Below, in pieces: positions 20,407 through 28,726 of a stretch of 64,000 nucleotides of DNA (the first letter of the stretch is position 1; the number at the start of each line of letters is the position of its first letter). A program made the position numbers and the translations under genes. The DNA comes from a candidate division NC10 bacterium CSP1-5 (lineage in GTDB: Bacteria > Methylomirabilota > Methylomirabilia > Methylomirabilales > CSP1-5), in contig LDXR01000015.1 in the NCBI GenBank assembly GCA_001443495.1, forward strand, positions 1 through 64,000. The letters run 5' to 3'. Under the pieces are notes generated by a model. It worked only from the letters and a program-made list of their open reading frames with translations. It did not search any database and had not been told where the DNA came from.

Positions 20407-23400
20407 CTAGCGTTTCTTGATCTGGACAATCTCCCCTGCCAGGTAGCGCTTCATGAAGTCGCTTTCGTTCCCGGGTGTGAACCCCGTCCGGGCGGGCTCC
20501 CAGATTCCTTTGCCGCGCATCCCTCCGTCCTCCGCTTTGGTGACCTTGACCAGCGTCTCCTTGGGGACGGTGTTGAGGGCATGGTTGTCTGCCTCCCCGC
20601 CGAAGAGAAAGCTCATGGTCGCCTTGGCCTTGTGGAAGAGGGTGTCGGTCTGATGCATCGGCATATGCCAGTTGCGGGTAAGGGATTGCTGGGAGCCGTA
20701 CCGAAGATTGGCCTGGTAGCCGGTTTCGGAGAGGGCCAGGCCGTCGGGCCGGGTCTCGTGTGCCTTGACGGTCCGCTCCGTTGCGATATAGGGGGCATGC
20801 TTCATCATCACCACCTGGTAGGGATAGGCCGGGTTGTACCTCACCCGAACCATGCAGCGGCTCACTCGGTAGAAGGGGTCGCTCGGCTTCCAGCCGATGT
20901 AGGGACGATCGGCCGGGTTAGCATCCAGGTAGACGTAGTCGCCGTCATTGATGCCGAGGTCCTTGGCCGCCTGGGGGTTCATATGCAGCTGGTGATCGCC
21001 CACGCCGGGCATCCGCTTGTCCATCCGGTACGGATCGCCGAAGTTCGAATCCCAGATCTGGTTCCAGTCACACACCGACCACTGCGAGTGGACCCGGTGA
21101 CGGGTCTTGGGAGTCAGGAAGAAGAACCGGTAGCCTTTCTCCCACAGGGGGTTCGTGGTCCGCTTCGCGTCGGCCCACGCCATCTTGATGTTCCGGACCG
21201 TCCGCTCGTCCCAATGCATCGCATCCGGCGAGATGCCGTAGTCCTCGGGACGGATATACGGGTTCGTACTCACGATGACGTTGGGAAGATACGGGGTCGC
21301 CTCCGGGCCCTCCCGCTGCACGATGAAGTTTTCGCCGTACTCGATGGCCTCGGGGATGTCGCAGTAGGCGTGGAGCCTCCCCGTGTCGGTGTAGAAGGGG
21401 TCGCTGTCGTGGACCTGCTCCCAGAAGGGGACCCTTGGATAGGTCCGGAAGAGCATCAGGCAGGCGCCGGGCTCTCCGTACTTGCCGGCCATGATCTCGT
21501 CGACCCGATAGCCCGCGGTCGTGGAGGAGGTGTCGAGGAGCTTCTGGATGTAGACCTCCGGCCTTCCTTCGAGGGCGAAGCGCCAGTACGCCGCGAACCG
21601 GTGGTCGTTGACGATCGCGCCGAGCTTCTGGGCCAACTCGGCCAGGATGGTCACATCGTCCTTGCTGTCGTAGAGGGGCTTGATGCCCCCTTTCCAAATC
21701 TGGAGGAAAGGGTTGGAACAGGAGGCGGTGATCTCGGGGGTCTGGAATTCCATCCAGGAGTTGGCCGGCAGGGCGAAGTCGGCATACTCGATGGAGGCGG
21801 TCATCTCGATGTCCACGGAGATGATCATCTCCACCCGGGGATTGACGTTCTTCAGCATTTCGTAGACATGCTTGGCGTTGTTAATCAGGTTCACGTTGTT
21901 GAAAAACATCACCTTGGTGGGCGTAGGCATGTGGGTCAGCCCGGTGAACACCTTCCGGCCGTACTTGGGCGTGTTGACGATCAGCGGCAGATCCCCGTGG
22001 TTCCAGTAGGCCGGCTCCTCGTCCTTGGTGTACCCCTTCACCTTAACCGCCTGGCCCGGGGCATTCGGATCGAGGTTGGGGTTAAAGGGATCCTCCGCGA
22101 CCCACCCCTTGAAGCCGGGCCCACTCCAGGAGGATCCCTGGAAGAGGGCCGCCTTGTAATTCCCCGCCCAGGTATGGGAGCCCGCTCCCGGGACCCCGAT
22201 GTTGCCGGTGAGCATCAAGGGGAGGTAGAAGGCCCGGTTAGACAGGGTGGCGTGGAACCAGTGGTTGATCCCCTCGCCGATATGGATGGCCACCGGCTTG
22301 ATGGTGGCGATGTCCCGGGCGAGCCGCTGGATGAGCTCCTTCGGGGAATGGGTGATCTCGTGGACCGTGTCGAGGTCGTAGTCCTTGAGATGAATTGTGT
22401 ACATGGCCCACAGGGTCATCGCCTCGACCTCGGTCCCATCTGCGAGTTTGACCTTCCCCTGCCAATCGAGGGTCGGGTCGGTTCCCTGCTGGGCGAGCCT
22501 GTCACCTACGTCTTCTCTAGTGAGGGGCTTCAGGCTTTGGCTTTTTGCATCGAAGACAACAAAGTCCCCGAGCTTCTCGTACTGCTCCTTCGTGAGACCC
22601 TGGATCGTGAAGCTGGGGCCGTTCTCGGGCAGCCGCCCGCGATATCCCGGGAAGACCTCGTGGGCCCTGAGCCGTTTGAGGGTGTCCGTCCGGACAAGGA
22701 GCGGGAAATCGGTGAAGCGCTTCACGAAGGCCGCGTCGTAGTGCCTCTCCTCCATGAGAATTTTGGTGAGGCCCAGGAAGAGGGCGGTATCGGTGTTGGG
22801 GCGGATCGGGATCCAGTAGTCGGCCTTGGCGGCCGGAGGGCTGTATTCTGGCGTGATAACCACGATCTTCGCCCCGCGCTCCATCAGCTCGTTAAAGAAA
22901 TGGGACTCGGGCATCTTGTTCTCGATCAAGTTTTTCCCGCACTGGATGTGGAGCTTCGAGAAGCGGAAGTCGTTAAGGTCGACGTCGGACCCCTGCAACC
23001 CATGGGAGTAAGGATGGCCCGGCGCCTGATCGCCGTGCCAGGTATAGTTCGACCAGGTCCGGCCGCCGAGCGCCTGATCGGGTCCCACGCCCCGGACATG
23101 GACATCCAACAGGGCCAGCGTGTTGGCAAAGCGGTACATGCCATACTTTCCGATCACGCCCAGAAGGCCCATACCGCCGCGGCACTTGAAGGTCCGCGTC
23201 CCCGCCCCGTGCGTCTCTCGGATCATCTCCTCCGGGTATCCTTGCTCGCGCAGGCGACGCACGCCCTCTTCGCCGCTATAGCGCCTGGCAATCTGGATCA
23301 TCCCCTTCGCAATGTACGAGTACGCGTCGTCCCAGGAGATTCGCATGAGTTCGTCCGTGCCCCGACTGTCGAACCTGTACTTGGTCTTGTTTGCGGGCGT

Positions 23401-23850
23401 CAGGTCGGGGAAGCCGTCGTCGGCCCACCGCTTCCAGCCTTTACGGACCAAGGGGTATTTCACCCGGTAGGGACCGTAGACCCTTCGGTGCAACGTGTAT
23501 CCCTTGAGGCATCCCCTCGGGTTCCAGTGGGGGGTTGCCTTGTTGCCGTAGAGGTCGGCGTAGCGGCTGACGTCGTAGTTCTGCTCGATCCGCATCACCA
23601 CGCCGTTTCGGACATACGCCCTCAGTCGGCAGGCATGCGTATCGTTGGGCGAGCAGACGAAGGTAAACGTGCGATCGTAGCCGTACTGATCCCGGTAGAT
23701 CCGTTCCCACCCTCGATCCGGGTACTCCGAGAGGGGATTGCCCACCTCGACGGCGGGCTGGAGCAGCCGGAGAGCCCAGGCGTCATCGGCGAGGAAGGCG
23801 GTGGCACCGGTCGCGGCCGCTTTCAGAAAAGTCCTGCGGGTGATTTCCAT
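20407..23850 (-). CDS. nxrA: Nitrite oxidoreductase-like molybdopterin alpha subunit (cassette 2)
   Basis: A 1147-residue periplasmic-type catalytic subunit with a twin-arginine signal (TRRTFLK, residues 4-10). The N-terminal cluster motif is C66-x3-D70-x3-C74 with C114 later, Asp replacing a Cys as in cassette 1. TWHGDQAPGHP places the molybdenum-ligating Asp at D274. Segments such as GKNLIENKMPESHFFNELM resemble what I recall of Nitrospira and anammox NxrA, as does the length. It would oxidise nitrite to nitrate in the periplasm, or run in reverse as a nitrate reductase; sequence alone cannot fix the direction. AAAGGGGGATG precedes the start. It is separated by 91 bases from the metalloprotease gene. 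Confidence 0.88.
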   Translation of the reverse strand: MEITRRTFLKAAATGATAFLADDAWALRLLQPAVEVGNPLSEYPDRGWERIYRDQYGYDRTFTFVCSPNDTHACRLRAYVRNGVVMRIEQNYDVSRYADLYGNKATPHWNPRGCLKGYTLHRRVYGPYRVKYPLVRKGWKRWADDGFPDLTPANKTKYRFDSRGTDELMRISWDDAYSYIAKGMIQIARRYSGEEGVRRLREQGYPEEMIRETHGAGTRTFKCRGGMGLLGVIGKYGMYRFANTLALLDVHVRGVGPDQALGGRTWSNYTWHGDQAPGHPYSHGLQGSDVDLNDFRFSKLHIQCGKNLIENKMPESHFFNELMERGAKIVVITPEYSPPAAKADYWIPIRPNTDTALFLGLTKILMEERHYDAAFVKRFTDFPLLVRTDTLKRLRAHEVFPGYRGRLPENGPSFTIQGLTKEQYEKLGDFVVFDAKSQSLKPLTREDVGDRLAQQGTDPTLDWQGKVKLADGTEVEAMTLWAMYTIHLKDYDLDTVHEITHSPKELIQRLARDIATIKPVAIHIGEGINHWFHATLSNRAFYLPLMLTGNIGVPGAGSHTWAGNYKAALFQGSSWSGPGFKGWVAEDPFNPNLDPNAPGQAVKVKGYTKDEEPAYWNHGDLPLIVNTPKYGRKVFTGLTHMPTPTKVMFFNNVNLINNAKHVYEMLKNVNPRVEMIISVDIEMTASIEYADFALPANSWMEFQTPEITASCSNPFLQIWKGGIKPLYDSKDDVTILAELAQKLGAIVNDHRFAAYWRFALEGRPEVYIQKLLDTSSTTAGYRVDEIMAGKYGEPGACLMLFRTYPRVPFWEQVHDSDPFYTDTGRLHAYCDIPEAIEYGENFIVQREGPEATPYLPNVIVSTNPYIRPEDYGISPDAMHWDERTVRNIKMAWADAKRTTNPLWEKGYRFFFLTPKTRHRVHSQWSVCDWNQIWDSNFGDPYRMDKRMPGVGDHQLHMNPQAAKDLGINDGDYVYLDANPADRPYIGWKPSDPFYRVSRCMVRVRYNPAYPYQVVMMKHAPYIATERTVKAHETRPDGLALSETGYQANLRYGSQQSLTRNWHMPMHQTDTLFHKAKATMSFLFGGEADNHALNTVPKETLVKVTKAEDGGMRGKGIWEPARTGFTPGNESDFMKRYLAGEIVQIKKR

Positions 23851-23941
23851 ACGTCATCCCCCTTTCACCGGGATCCGGTTCTTGCCATCCCGCTCGTTTC
23901 GTAATGCTCGATATAAAGCGCGGACTGGTTCGGGGACCCTT

Positions 23942-24862
23942 TCAACGCGTCCCCTGGCAGACGGTATATCCTTCCACGCATCGCTCGCACGCGCCGAGCT
24001 CCGGTTGCCATTCCGGAAAGTCACACTGGATCAGTTCCACCAGCGGGAGCGGGATCTCTCCGCTTCCCTGTCGGAAGGACCGGGAGGGGAAGCGGCAGAG
24101 CGGGCAGCGGGAGCCCGGGAGCGAACGAATGGTCCCCTCCCACGCCTCGAAGAGGGCTCGACCCGGCTCGGTCGCCATTTCCAAGAGTTGCGGGTGCGAT
24201 GGCCGGGGCATGTCCCAGGTTCGTCTAAAGGCCTTCTCCAGCAAGGGAGCGGGAACTCCCCGGTACTGGGCCTCGAACTCCGCCCGGCGTTGGGCCTCGG
24301 CGGCGACCGTCTCGCGCCCAGCCTGGATGAGGCGGCTATCGATGGTGATGTCCCACAACAGGCGGTAGCGATCTCGAACGAGCGGCTCCTCGGCTAGGTG
24401 GATCCCGGGAATCCCCTCGGTGTGCTCATAGGCGAAGGTCGGATCCAGCACATCGCTCAGGTGGGTCAGCTCGTGGCGGAGGAGTCGGGTGAGACTGAGC
24501 GGGTCAAGAAAGCGACGAGGGAGCAGGCGGAGGATCGCTGCGGTCCGCCCTGGAAACTGCAGGTCGGCCCCTTCATCCCTAGCGCCCGGGGCCCGCACGA
24601 CCCACAGGGTCTGGATGTGCTCGCGAAGCTCGGGAAACTCCGTGAAGGCCGCTTCGATCGGCGCCGCAAGATTCCACCGGCGGAACAGGCGTCGGTGGAT
24701 CTGCTGGAAAGCCTCCTCACGCGCGGCGAGGTCGAGGCGGTATGCGGCATCGGTGAGGGCGTGGTACTCGTGGGTAAAGTGCAAATCACCGGTCGCCTCG
24801 CGTTCCTGGATCAGCGCCGAGACAACCGCATCGAGGAGGACCGGCTCATACCGAATCTGCAT
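23942..24862 (-). CDS. Putative zinc metalloprotease with C-terminal zinc-ribbon, unknown family
   Basis: A 306-residue soluble protein. HELTH at residues 130-134 is a zincin-type HExxH motif placed in a helix (LTRLLRHELTHLSDVLD), followed about 40 residues later by WDITIDSRLIQ, where a third ligand could lie. The C-terminus has paired cysteines, CPLC (253-256) and CERC (292-295), plus C280 and C302, as in a zinc ribbon. I do not recognise a named family. Its start overlaps the Rrf2 regulator by 17 bases, and the nxrA-like gene follows 91 bases later, so regulator, protease and enzyme are probably one unit. Maturation or quality control of the molybdoenzyme is plausible but unproven. Confidence 0.75.
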   Translation of the reverse strand: MQIRYEPVLLDAVVSALIQEREATGDLHFTHEYHALTDAAYRLDLAAREEAFQQIHRRLFRRWNLAAPIEAAFTEFPELREHIQTLWVVRAPGARDEGADLQFPGRTAAILRLLPRRFLDPLSLTRLLRHELTHLSDVLDPTFAYEHTEGIPGIHLAEEPLVRDRYRLLWDITIDSRLIQAGRETVAAEAQRRAEFEAQYRGVPAPLLEKAFRRTWDMPRPSHPQLLEMATEPGRALFEAWEGTIRSLPGSRCPLCRFPSRSFRQGSGEIPLPLVELIQCDFPEWQPELGACERCVEGYTVCQGTR

Positions 24863-25271
24863 CCTCTCCTCCGTTCTGGGCCAGGCTGGCGAGGGTCATG
24901 GTCTCCAGGAACTCGGTGAGGTAGGGCTTGATCTCGCGCCAGCCGGCATGAAGAAGGCACGGGTTCCTGTCACCGCATCGACGCCCCCAGAAGATACAGC
25001 GTTCGGTGAGATCTGCTCCCTCGATCGCCTCCAGCACCTCCCGGAGGCGGATCTGGGAGGGGGCGCGGGCCAGGCAATACCCGCGCTGACGTCCGCGGAA
25101 AGACTGGAGCACTCCGTGCCGCGCAAGCTTCTGAAGGGTCTTGGCCAGGAAGCCGACCGGCAGATCCTTCGCCTCGGCGATCTGGTGCAGCGTCAGGACC
25201 GTCGCCGGCGGCTGCTGAGCCAAGTAAATCATGGCCTTCAGTCCGTATTCGCTCTCGCGGCTGAGATGCAT
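24846..25271 (-). CDS. Rrf2-family Fe-S transcriptional regulator
   Basis: A 141-residue Rrf2 protein. The N-terminal winged helix (MHLSRESEYGLKAMIYLAQQ, then IAEAKDLPVGFLAKTLQKL) is typical, followed by RGYCLARAPSQIRLREVLEAIEG. Three cysteines at C92, C99 and C105 plus H108 form the cluster-binding segment, as in IscR, NsrR and RirA. Such proteins sense NO, iron or Fe-S status. Located directly upstream of and overlapping the metalloprotease gene in the NXR-like operon, it is the best candidate for a regulator of cassette 2; NO or nitrite-derived stress is a natural signal. The exact subfamily cannot be settled from sequence. Confidence 0.9.
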   Translation of the reverse strand: MHLSRESEYGLKAMIYLAQQPPATVLTLHQIAEAKDLPVGFLAKTLQKLARHGVLQSFRGRQRGYCLARAPSQIRLREVLEAIEGADLTERCIFWGRRCGDRNPCLLHAGWREIKPYLTEFLETMTLASLAQNGGEDADSV

Positions 25272-25771
25272 GGGGCTCCCCTGCCATCATCAATAATGAC
25301 TGTAGCTGTCACGCCCTGAGGTGGCGAGGAGAGGACCGGATAGTCGAGGGAATGCCCTGGCTCGATCACACCACGATGAAGGAGGGAATAGTGCCGGTAG
25401 CGCGCCGGCATGTGGGATCCGACCGAGGCGATCCCCATTACGAGCAGAAGGAGCGCCACGCGGGCTTCCCAGAAGAAGGGGATCACGAGCAGGAGGGCGA
25501 GCTTGACCAGCACCATGATCCCCTTTCCCAGGAAAACCCAGTAGAAACCAACCGCATAGATCTCTAGTGCCATCAGCCCCAGGCCACTGAGGATGGTGAG
25601 GTAGAGGGACACCAACAGCCTTTCCGCTTCAACGCCAAAGGTGTGACCACCCAGTAGTATTCCAAAGGCGGCTAGGTGAACGGCGCGCAACGCGATGGAC
25701 ATCGCCCGTGATCGGGGCAGGAAGCGCATTCGCTCGGGAAGAAACCAGCGACGTCCTCCCTCAATCATCAT
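25238..25771 (-). CDS. Polytopic membrane protein, unknown
   Basis: A 177-residue frame with about four hydrophobic helices (AVHLAAFGILLGGH, LYLTILSGLGLMALEIYAVG, FLGKGIMVLVKLALLLVIPF, VALLLLVMGIASVGSH), resembling DUF4149/CopD-like small membrane proteins without a diagnostic motif. The N-terminal start is uncertain: Met codons at 25771, 25729 and 25702 are all possible. Its C-terminal end (last 11 codons) overlaps the Rrf2 start by 34 bases. Composition of the overlap suggests the tail is unstructured. It is likely the first gene of the regulator operon. Confidence 0.6.
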   Translation of the reverse strand: MMIEGGRRWFLPERMRFLPRSRAMSIALRAVHLAAFGILLGGHTFGVEAERLLVSLYLTILSGLGLMALEIYAVGFYWVFLGKGIMVLVKLALLLVIPFFWEARVALLLLVMGIASVGSHMPARYRHYSLLHRGVIEPGHSLDYPVLSSPPQGVTATVIIDDGRGAPCISAARANTD

Positions 25772-25846
25772 CTACACCTTCTACCTTAACTGATGCATCT
25801 CCGGTCTCAACAGACCTTTCGGCTCTCTTGACTCTAAAGATAAGGC

Positions 25847-25863
25847 GCGCGAGATTCTCGCGC
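25847..25863. promoter_or_regulatory. 17-base perfect palindrome upstream of the Rrf2 operon
   Basis: GCGCGAGA-T-TCTCGCGC is a perfect 8+1+8 palindrome about 75 bases upstream of the membrane-protein/Rrf2 genes, in the 240-base gap behind coxI. It could be an operator, possibly autoregulatory. A weak minus-strand promoter (TTGAGA at 25805-25810, TAAGGT at 25783-25788) lies between it and the first gene. The rest of the gap shows nothing else. Confidence 0.4.
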
Positions 25864-26011
25864 AATGACACCGGTCGGTCCGAACCATGATCTGCGTCAT
25901 GGTTCTTGAAAGTGCGGACCGCGGCCTACCGGGGTGTCTTGGGGCGCGTGTGGGTGGGAAGAGGAAGCGGCGAACGGTAGAGGTGGGTGTAGCAGGCGGG
26001 TGTCGGACCTC

Positions 26012-27748
26012 CTACCCGGCTGTCGCCGGTCGCGCTTGCACCGGGCGGTCCTGGGGGAACCAGTCCTCGGGGGCCTCCGGTGAGCTGTACTCGTAGGGGC
26101 CACGGTGGACCACCGGGATGACCTCGAAGTTGCTGTGGGGGGGCGGTGACGGGGTGGTCCACTCTAACGTATTGGCCGCCCAGGGATTCGAAGCCGCTTT
26201 TTCGCCCGCCCAGAGGCTCCAGAGGAAGTTGACGACGAAGGGGAGCTGGCCCAAGAAGAGGAGGATCGCGCCGATCGTGATGAAGATGTTGAGCGGCTGG
26301 AGCGGCTTCAGGAAGTCATACTGCAGGGGGTTCGCGATCCGCCGCATCATCCCTCCGGCGCCGAGGAAGAACATGGGAAAGAAGACGGCGTTGAAGAATA
26401 CGAAGGTCATCCAGAAATGAATCTTCCCCAGGGTCTCGTGCATCATGCGGCCGAACATTTTTGGGTACCAGTAGTAGATCGCGGCGAAACCGCCGAAGAA
26501 AATCGCGCTGAACAGTGTGTAGTGGAAGTGAGCCACGACGAAGTAGGTGTCGTGGATGTAGATGTCGGCGGGTGCCGAGCCGTTGAAGATGCCGGTCAGG
26601 CCCCCCACGATGAAGACGGTCAGGGTCCCCAGGGCAAAAAGCATCGGTGTCGGGAACCGGATCGATCCCCGCCAGAGGGTGGCGATCATGGCGAAGACGA
26701 TGATGGCGAACGGGACGGAGATGAGGATCGTGGTGATACTGAACGGCATCGCCAGCCGGGGATCCATGCCGCTCGGGAACATATGGTGGGCCCAGACGAG
26801 GAAGCTCAGGAGGCCCGCGGCGATGGTCGAGTAGACGATGGGGCGATAGCCGAAGATCGGCTTTCGGGAAAAGACGGGGAGGATCTCCAGCGAGGCGCCC
26901 ATCCCGGGCAGCATGATGACGTAGACCTCCGGGTGGCCGAAGAACCAGAAGAGGTGTTGCCACAGGAGCGGTTGGCCGCCGCCCTCCGGCAGGAAGAAGC
27001 TGGTCCCCGCCAGCCGGTCAAGCAGCAGCATCACGGCCCCTGCGATGAGGGGTCCCACGGAGAGCATGAACAGGACGGCGGCGGTGAACTGCATCCAGAT
27101 CATGAGGGGCAGTCGGAATAGGGAAAGGCCGGGCGCCCGCATGTTGATGGTGGTCGTGAGAAAGTTGATTCCACCCATGAGGAATGAGGCGAACTCGAGG
27201 GCGAGGGCGATGATCCACAGGTTCTGTCCCCACTCCACCCCCGTGTAGATCGCTTTGGCGGAAAGGGGCGGATAGGCGGTCCAACCCGAGGCCGCGGCGC
27301 CACCGGGGACGAAGAAGGAAATGAGGAGCACGAGGGAGGACAGGGCCAGAGTCCAGACAGAGAGCATGTTGAGTCGGGGGAAGGCCATGTCCCGGGCGCC
27401 GATCATGAGGGGGATGAGAAAGTTGCCGAACGCTCCCAAGAGAATGGGCATGGCGACGAAGAAGACCATGATCGTGCCATGCATCGTCACCACCATGTTG
27501 TAAAACTCGGGGGGCACGATGCCCCCGACCATGGAGGGCTCGGGTACCCAGCCGAACCCCGGCACCGCCGTGTCAGGATACGCCAGTTGCCACCGCATCA
27601 CATAGGCCAGCAGGCCCCCCACGATGGCCCAGAAGAGCCCGATGGCGAGGTACTGCTTGGCGATCGTCTTATGATCTGTGGAGAAGACATACGTGCGCCA
27701 GAGGCCCAGCGCCTCGTCATGGGCATGGGGCTTTATGGACTCGCTCAT
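26012..27748 (-). CDS. ctaD: Cytochrome c oxidase subunit I (A-type haem-copper oxidase), copy 1
   Basis: A 578-residue subunit I with 12 predicted helices. It contains the copper/haem motifs WQHLFWFFGHPEVYVIML (with the Glu of the D channel), HHMFPSGMDP and HDTYFVVAHFHYTLF, the last carrying haem ligands. This places it in the A1-type of proton-pumping oxidases, terminal acceptors for cytochrome c. It overlaps the coxII gene by ATGA. No subunit III gene follows; the next gene downstream is 240 bases away and unrelated. A complete second oxidase operon is encoded at 44-51 kb, with which subunit III might be shared. Confidence 0.95.
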   Translation of the reverse strand: MSESIKPHAHDEALGLWRTYVFSTDHKTIAKQYLAIGLFWAIVGGLLAYVMRWQLAYPDTAVPGFGWVPEPSMVGGIVPPEFYNMVVTMHGTIMVFFVAMPILLGAFGNFLIPLMIGARDMAFPRLNMLSVWTLALSSLVLLISFFVPGGAAASGWTAYPPLSAKAIYTGVEWGQNLWIIALALEFASFLMGGINFLTTTINMRAPGLSLFRLPLMIWMQFTAAVLFMLSVGPLIAGAVMLLLDRLAGTSFFLPEGGGQPLLWQHLFWFFGHPEVYVIMLPGMGASLEILPVFSRKPIFGYRPIVYSTIAAGLLSFLVWAHHMFPSGMDPRLAMPFSITTILISVPFAIIVFAMIATLWRGSIRFPTPMLFALGTLTVFIVGGLTGIFNGSAPADIYIHDTYFVVAHFHYTLFSAIFFGGFAAIYYWYPKMFGRMMHETLGKIHFWMTFVFFNAVFFPMFFLGAGGMMRRIANPLQYDFLKPLQPLNIFITIGAILLFLGQLPFVVNFLWSLWAGEKAASNPWAANTLEWTTPSPPPHSNFEVIPVVHRGPYEYSSPEAPEDWFPQDRPVQARPATAG

Positions 27749-28473
27749 GGCCTTCTATCCTCCGGCTCACCGCTGATCGCTGACAGCCGAGCGCTGCTGC
27801 TCTGCGGGGAGGGCCAGGTGCGCTTCAGCCATGCCTCGTAGTCGTCGGCGGAGTGGACGGTGAGGTGCCCCACCATGCCTGAGTGCCCGAATCCGCACAG
27901 CTCAGCGCAAGGAATTTCGTACACCCCGGGCTTGGTGGCTTCAAACCAGGCCTCGATCTCTCGGCCCGGTACGACATCCTGCTTCAGGCGCAGGTTGGGG
28001 AGAAAGAAGCTGTGGATCACATCCTTCGATTTCAGGGTCACGCGCGCGACCTTACCGACGGGGACGTGTAACTCGTTGTCCAATTGCAAATCATCCGCCG
28101 TCCCGAACTGCCCGTCCGGCCCAGGATAGAGGATCTCCCAATTGAACTGCTTGGCGGTCAATTGGACCCGGACATCAGCAGGGGGCATGTGGCCCTTGAC
28201 CGCCTCCCAGACCTCCGCCCCACGAAAGTCGATCCAGAGATCCAGTCCCAAAACGATCACCACTGGAACGAGAATCCAGGCGCTCTGGTCTAAGGTGTTT
28301 CCATGGACGTAGGTGGCCGGGCGGCCTTCGCGGCGGCGATACAGGAAGAGGAACAGGACAATGGTTCCAAGCGTAAGGAAAAACCAGGCCCCGGTGATGT
28401 AATAGATCAGATACAGAATGGAGTCGATATCTCCACCGTAAGTAGAGACATTCTCGGGAAGCCAACTCAGCAT
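27745..28473 (-). CDS. ctaC: Cytochrome c oxidase subunit II with CuA site, copy 1
   Basis: A 242-residue protein with two N-terminal helices and a periplasmic cupredoxin domain. The CuA ligands sit in CAELCGFGHSGM (Cys, Glu, Cys, His, Met) with an upstream His in KDVIHSFFLPNLRLKQD. The ATG at 28473 was chosen because GGAG lies 8 bases upstream and the protein then begins MLSWLPENVSTYGG as in copy 2; a longer frame to 28572 lacks a ribosome-binding site. There is no fused cytochrome c domain. The C-terminal tail (SSARLSAISGEP) is encoded by a GCTGA-type repeat, apparently captured into the coding sequence. Confidence 0.92.
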   Translation of the reverse strand: MLSWLPENVSTYGGDIDSILYLIYYITGAWFFLTLGTIVLFLFLYRRREGRPATYVHGNTLDQSAWILVPVVIVLGLDLWIDFRGAEVWEAVKGHMPPADVRVQLTAKQFNWEILYPGPDGQFGTADDLQLDNELHVPVGKVARVTLKSKDVIHSFFLPNLRLKQDVVPGREIEAWFEATKPGVYEIPCAELCGFGHSGMVGHLTVHSADDYEAWLKRTWPSPQSSSARLSAISGEPEDRRP

Positions 28474-28604
28474 TCGGAGATCTCCGGCGTTTTCGGGGTT
28501 CACGTGTAACAACCGGCCCGGATCAGGTCCGAGAATCCGACTGCCCCCCGCAGACAAGACCACACGTTTCATATCGTTTCAATGACGAGGGTCAGCGAGA
28601 AAGC

Positions 28605-28616
28605 TGATCCTGATCA
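28605..28616. promoter_or_regulatory. FNR/CRP-type box upstream of coxII-coxI
   Basis: TGAT-CCTG-ATCA is a perfect inverted repeat with the 4-base spacing of FNR/Dnr/CRP-family sites (core TGAT-N4-ATCA). It lies about 130 bases upstream of the coxII start, consistent with control of this oxidase by oxygen or nitrogen oxides. The remainder of 28474-28726 holds no gene. Confidence 0.5.
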
Positions 28617-28726
28617 TGTCGATGCCGGGGACGGGCTGCCCCGTATGCGGGACCGAACTGGGCCCGCGAACAGGGCAACGCCTGTAGGATCTGCGTCTGG
28701 TTTGGTGGGGTGCGGCAGATCAGGCC

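Noticed and set aside
20383-23904. A 1173-codon open frame on the plus strand
   Set aside because: Antisense of the cassette 2 alpha gene, with no recognisable domain; the minus-strand frame has a Tat signal and conserved motifs.
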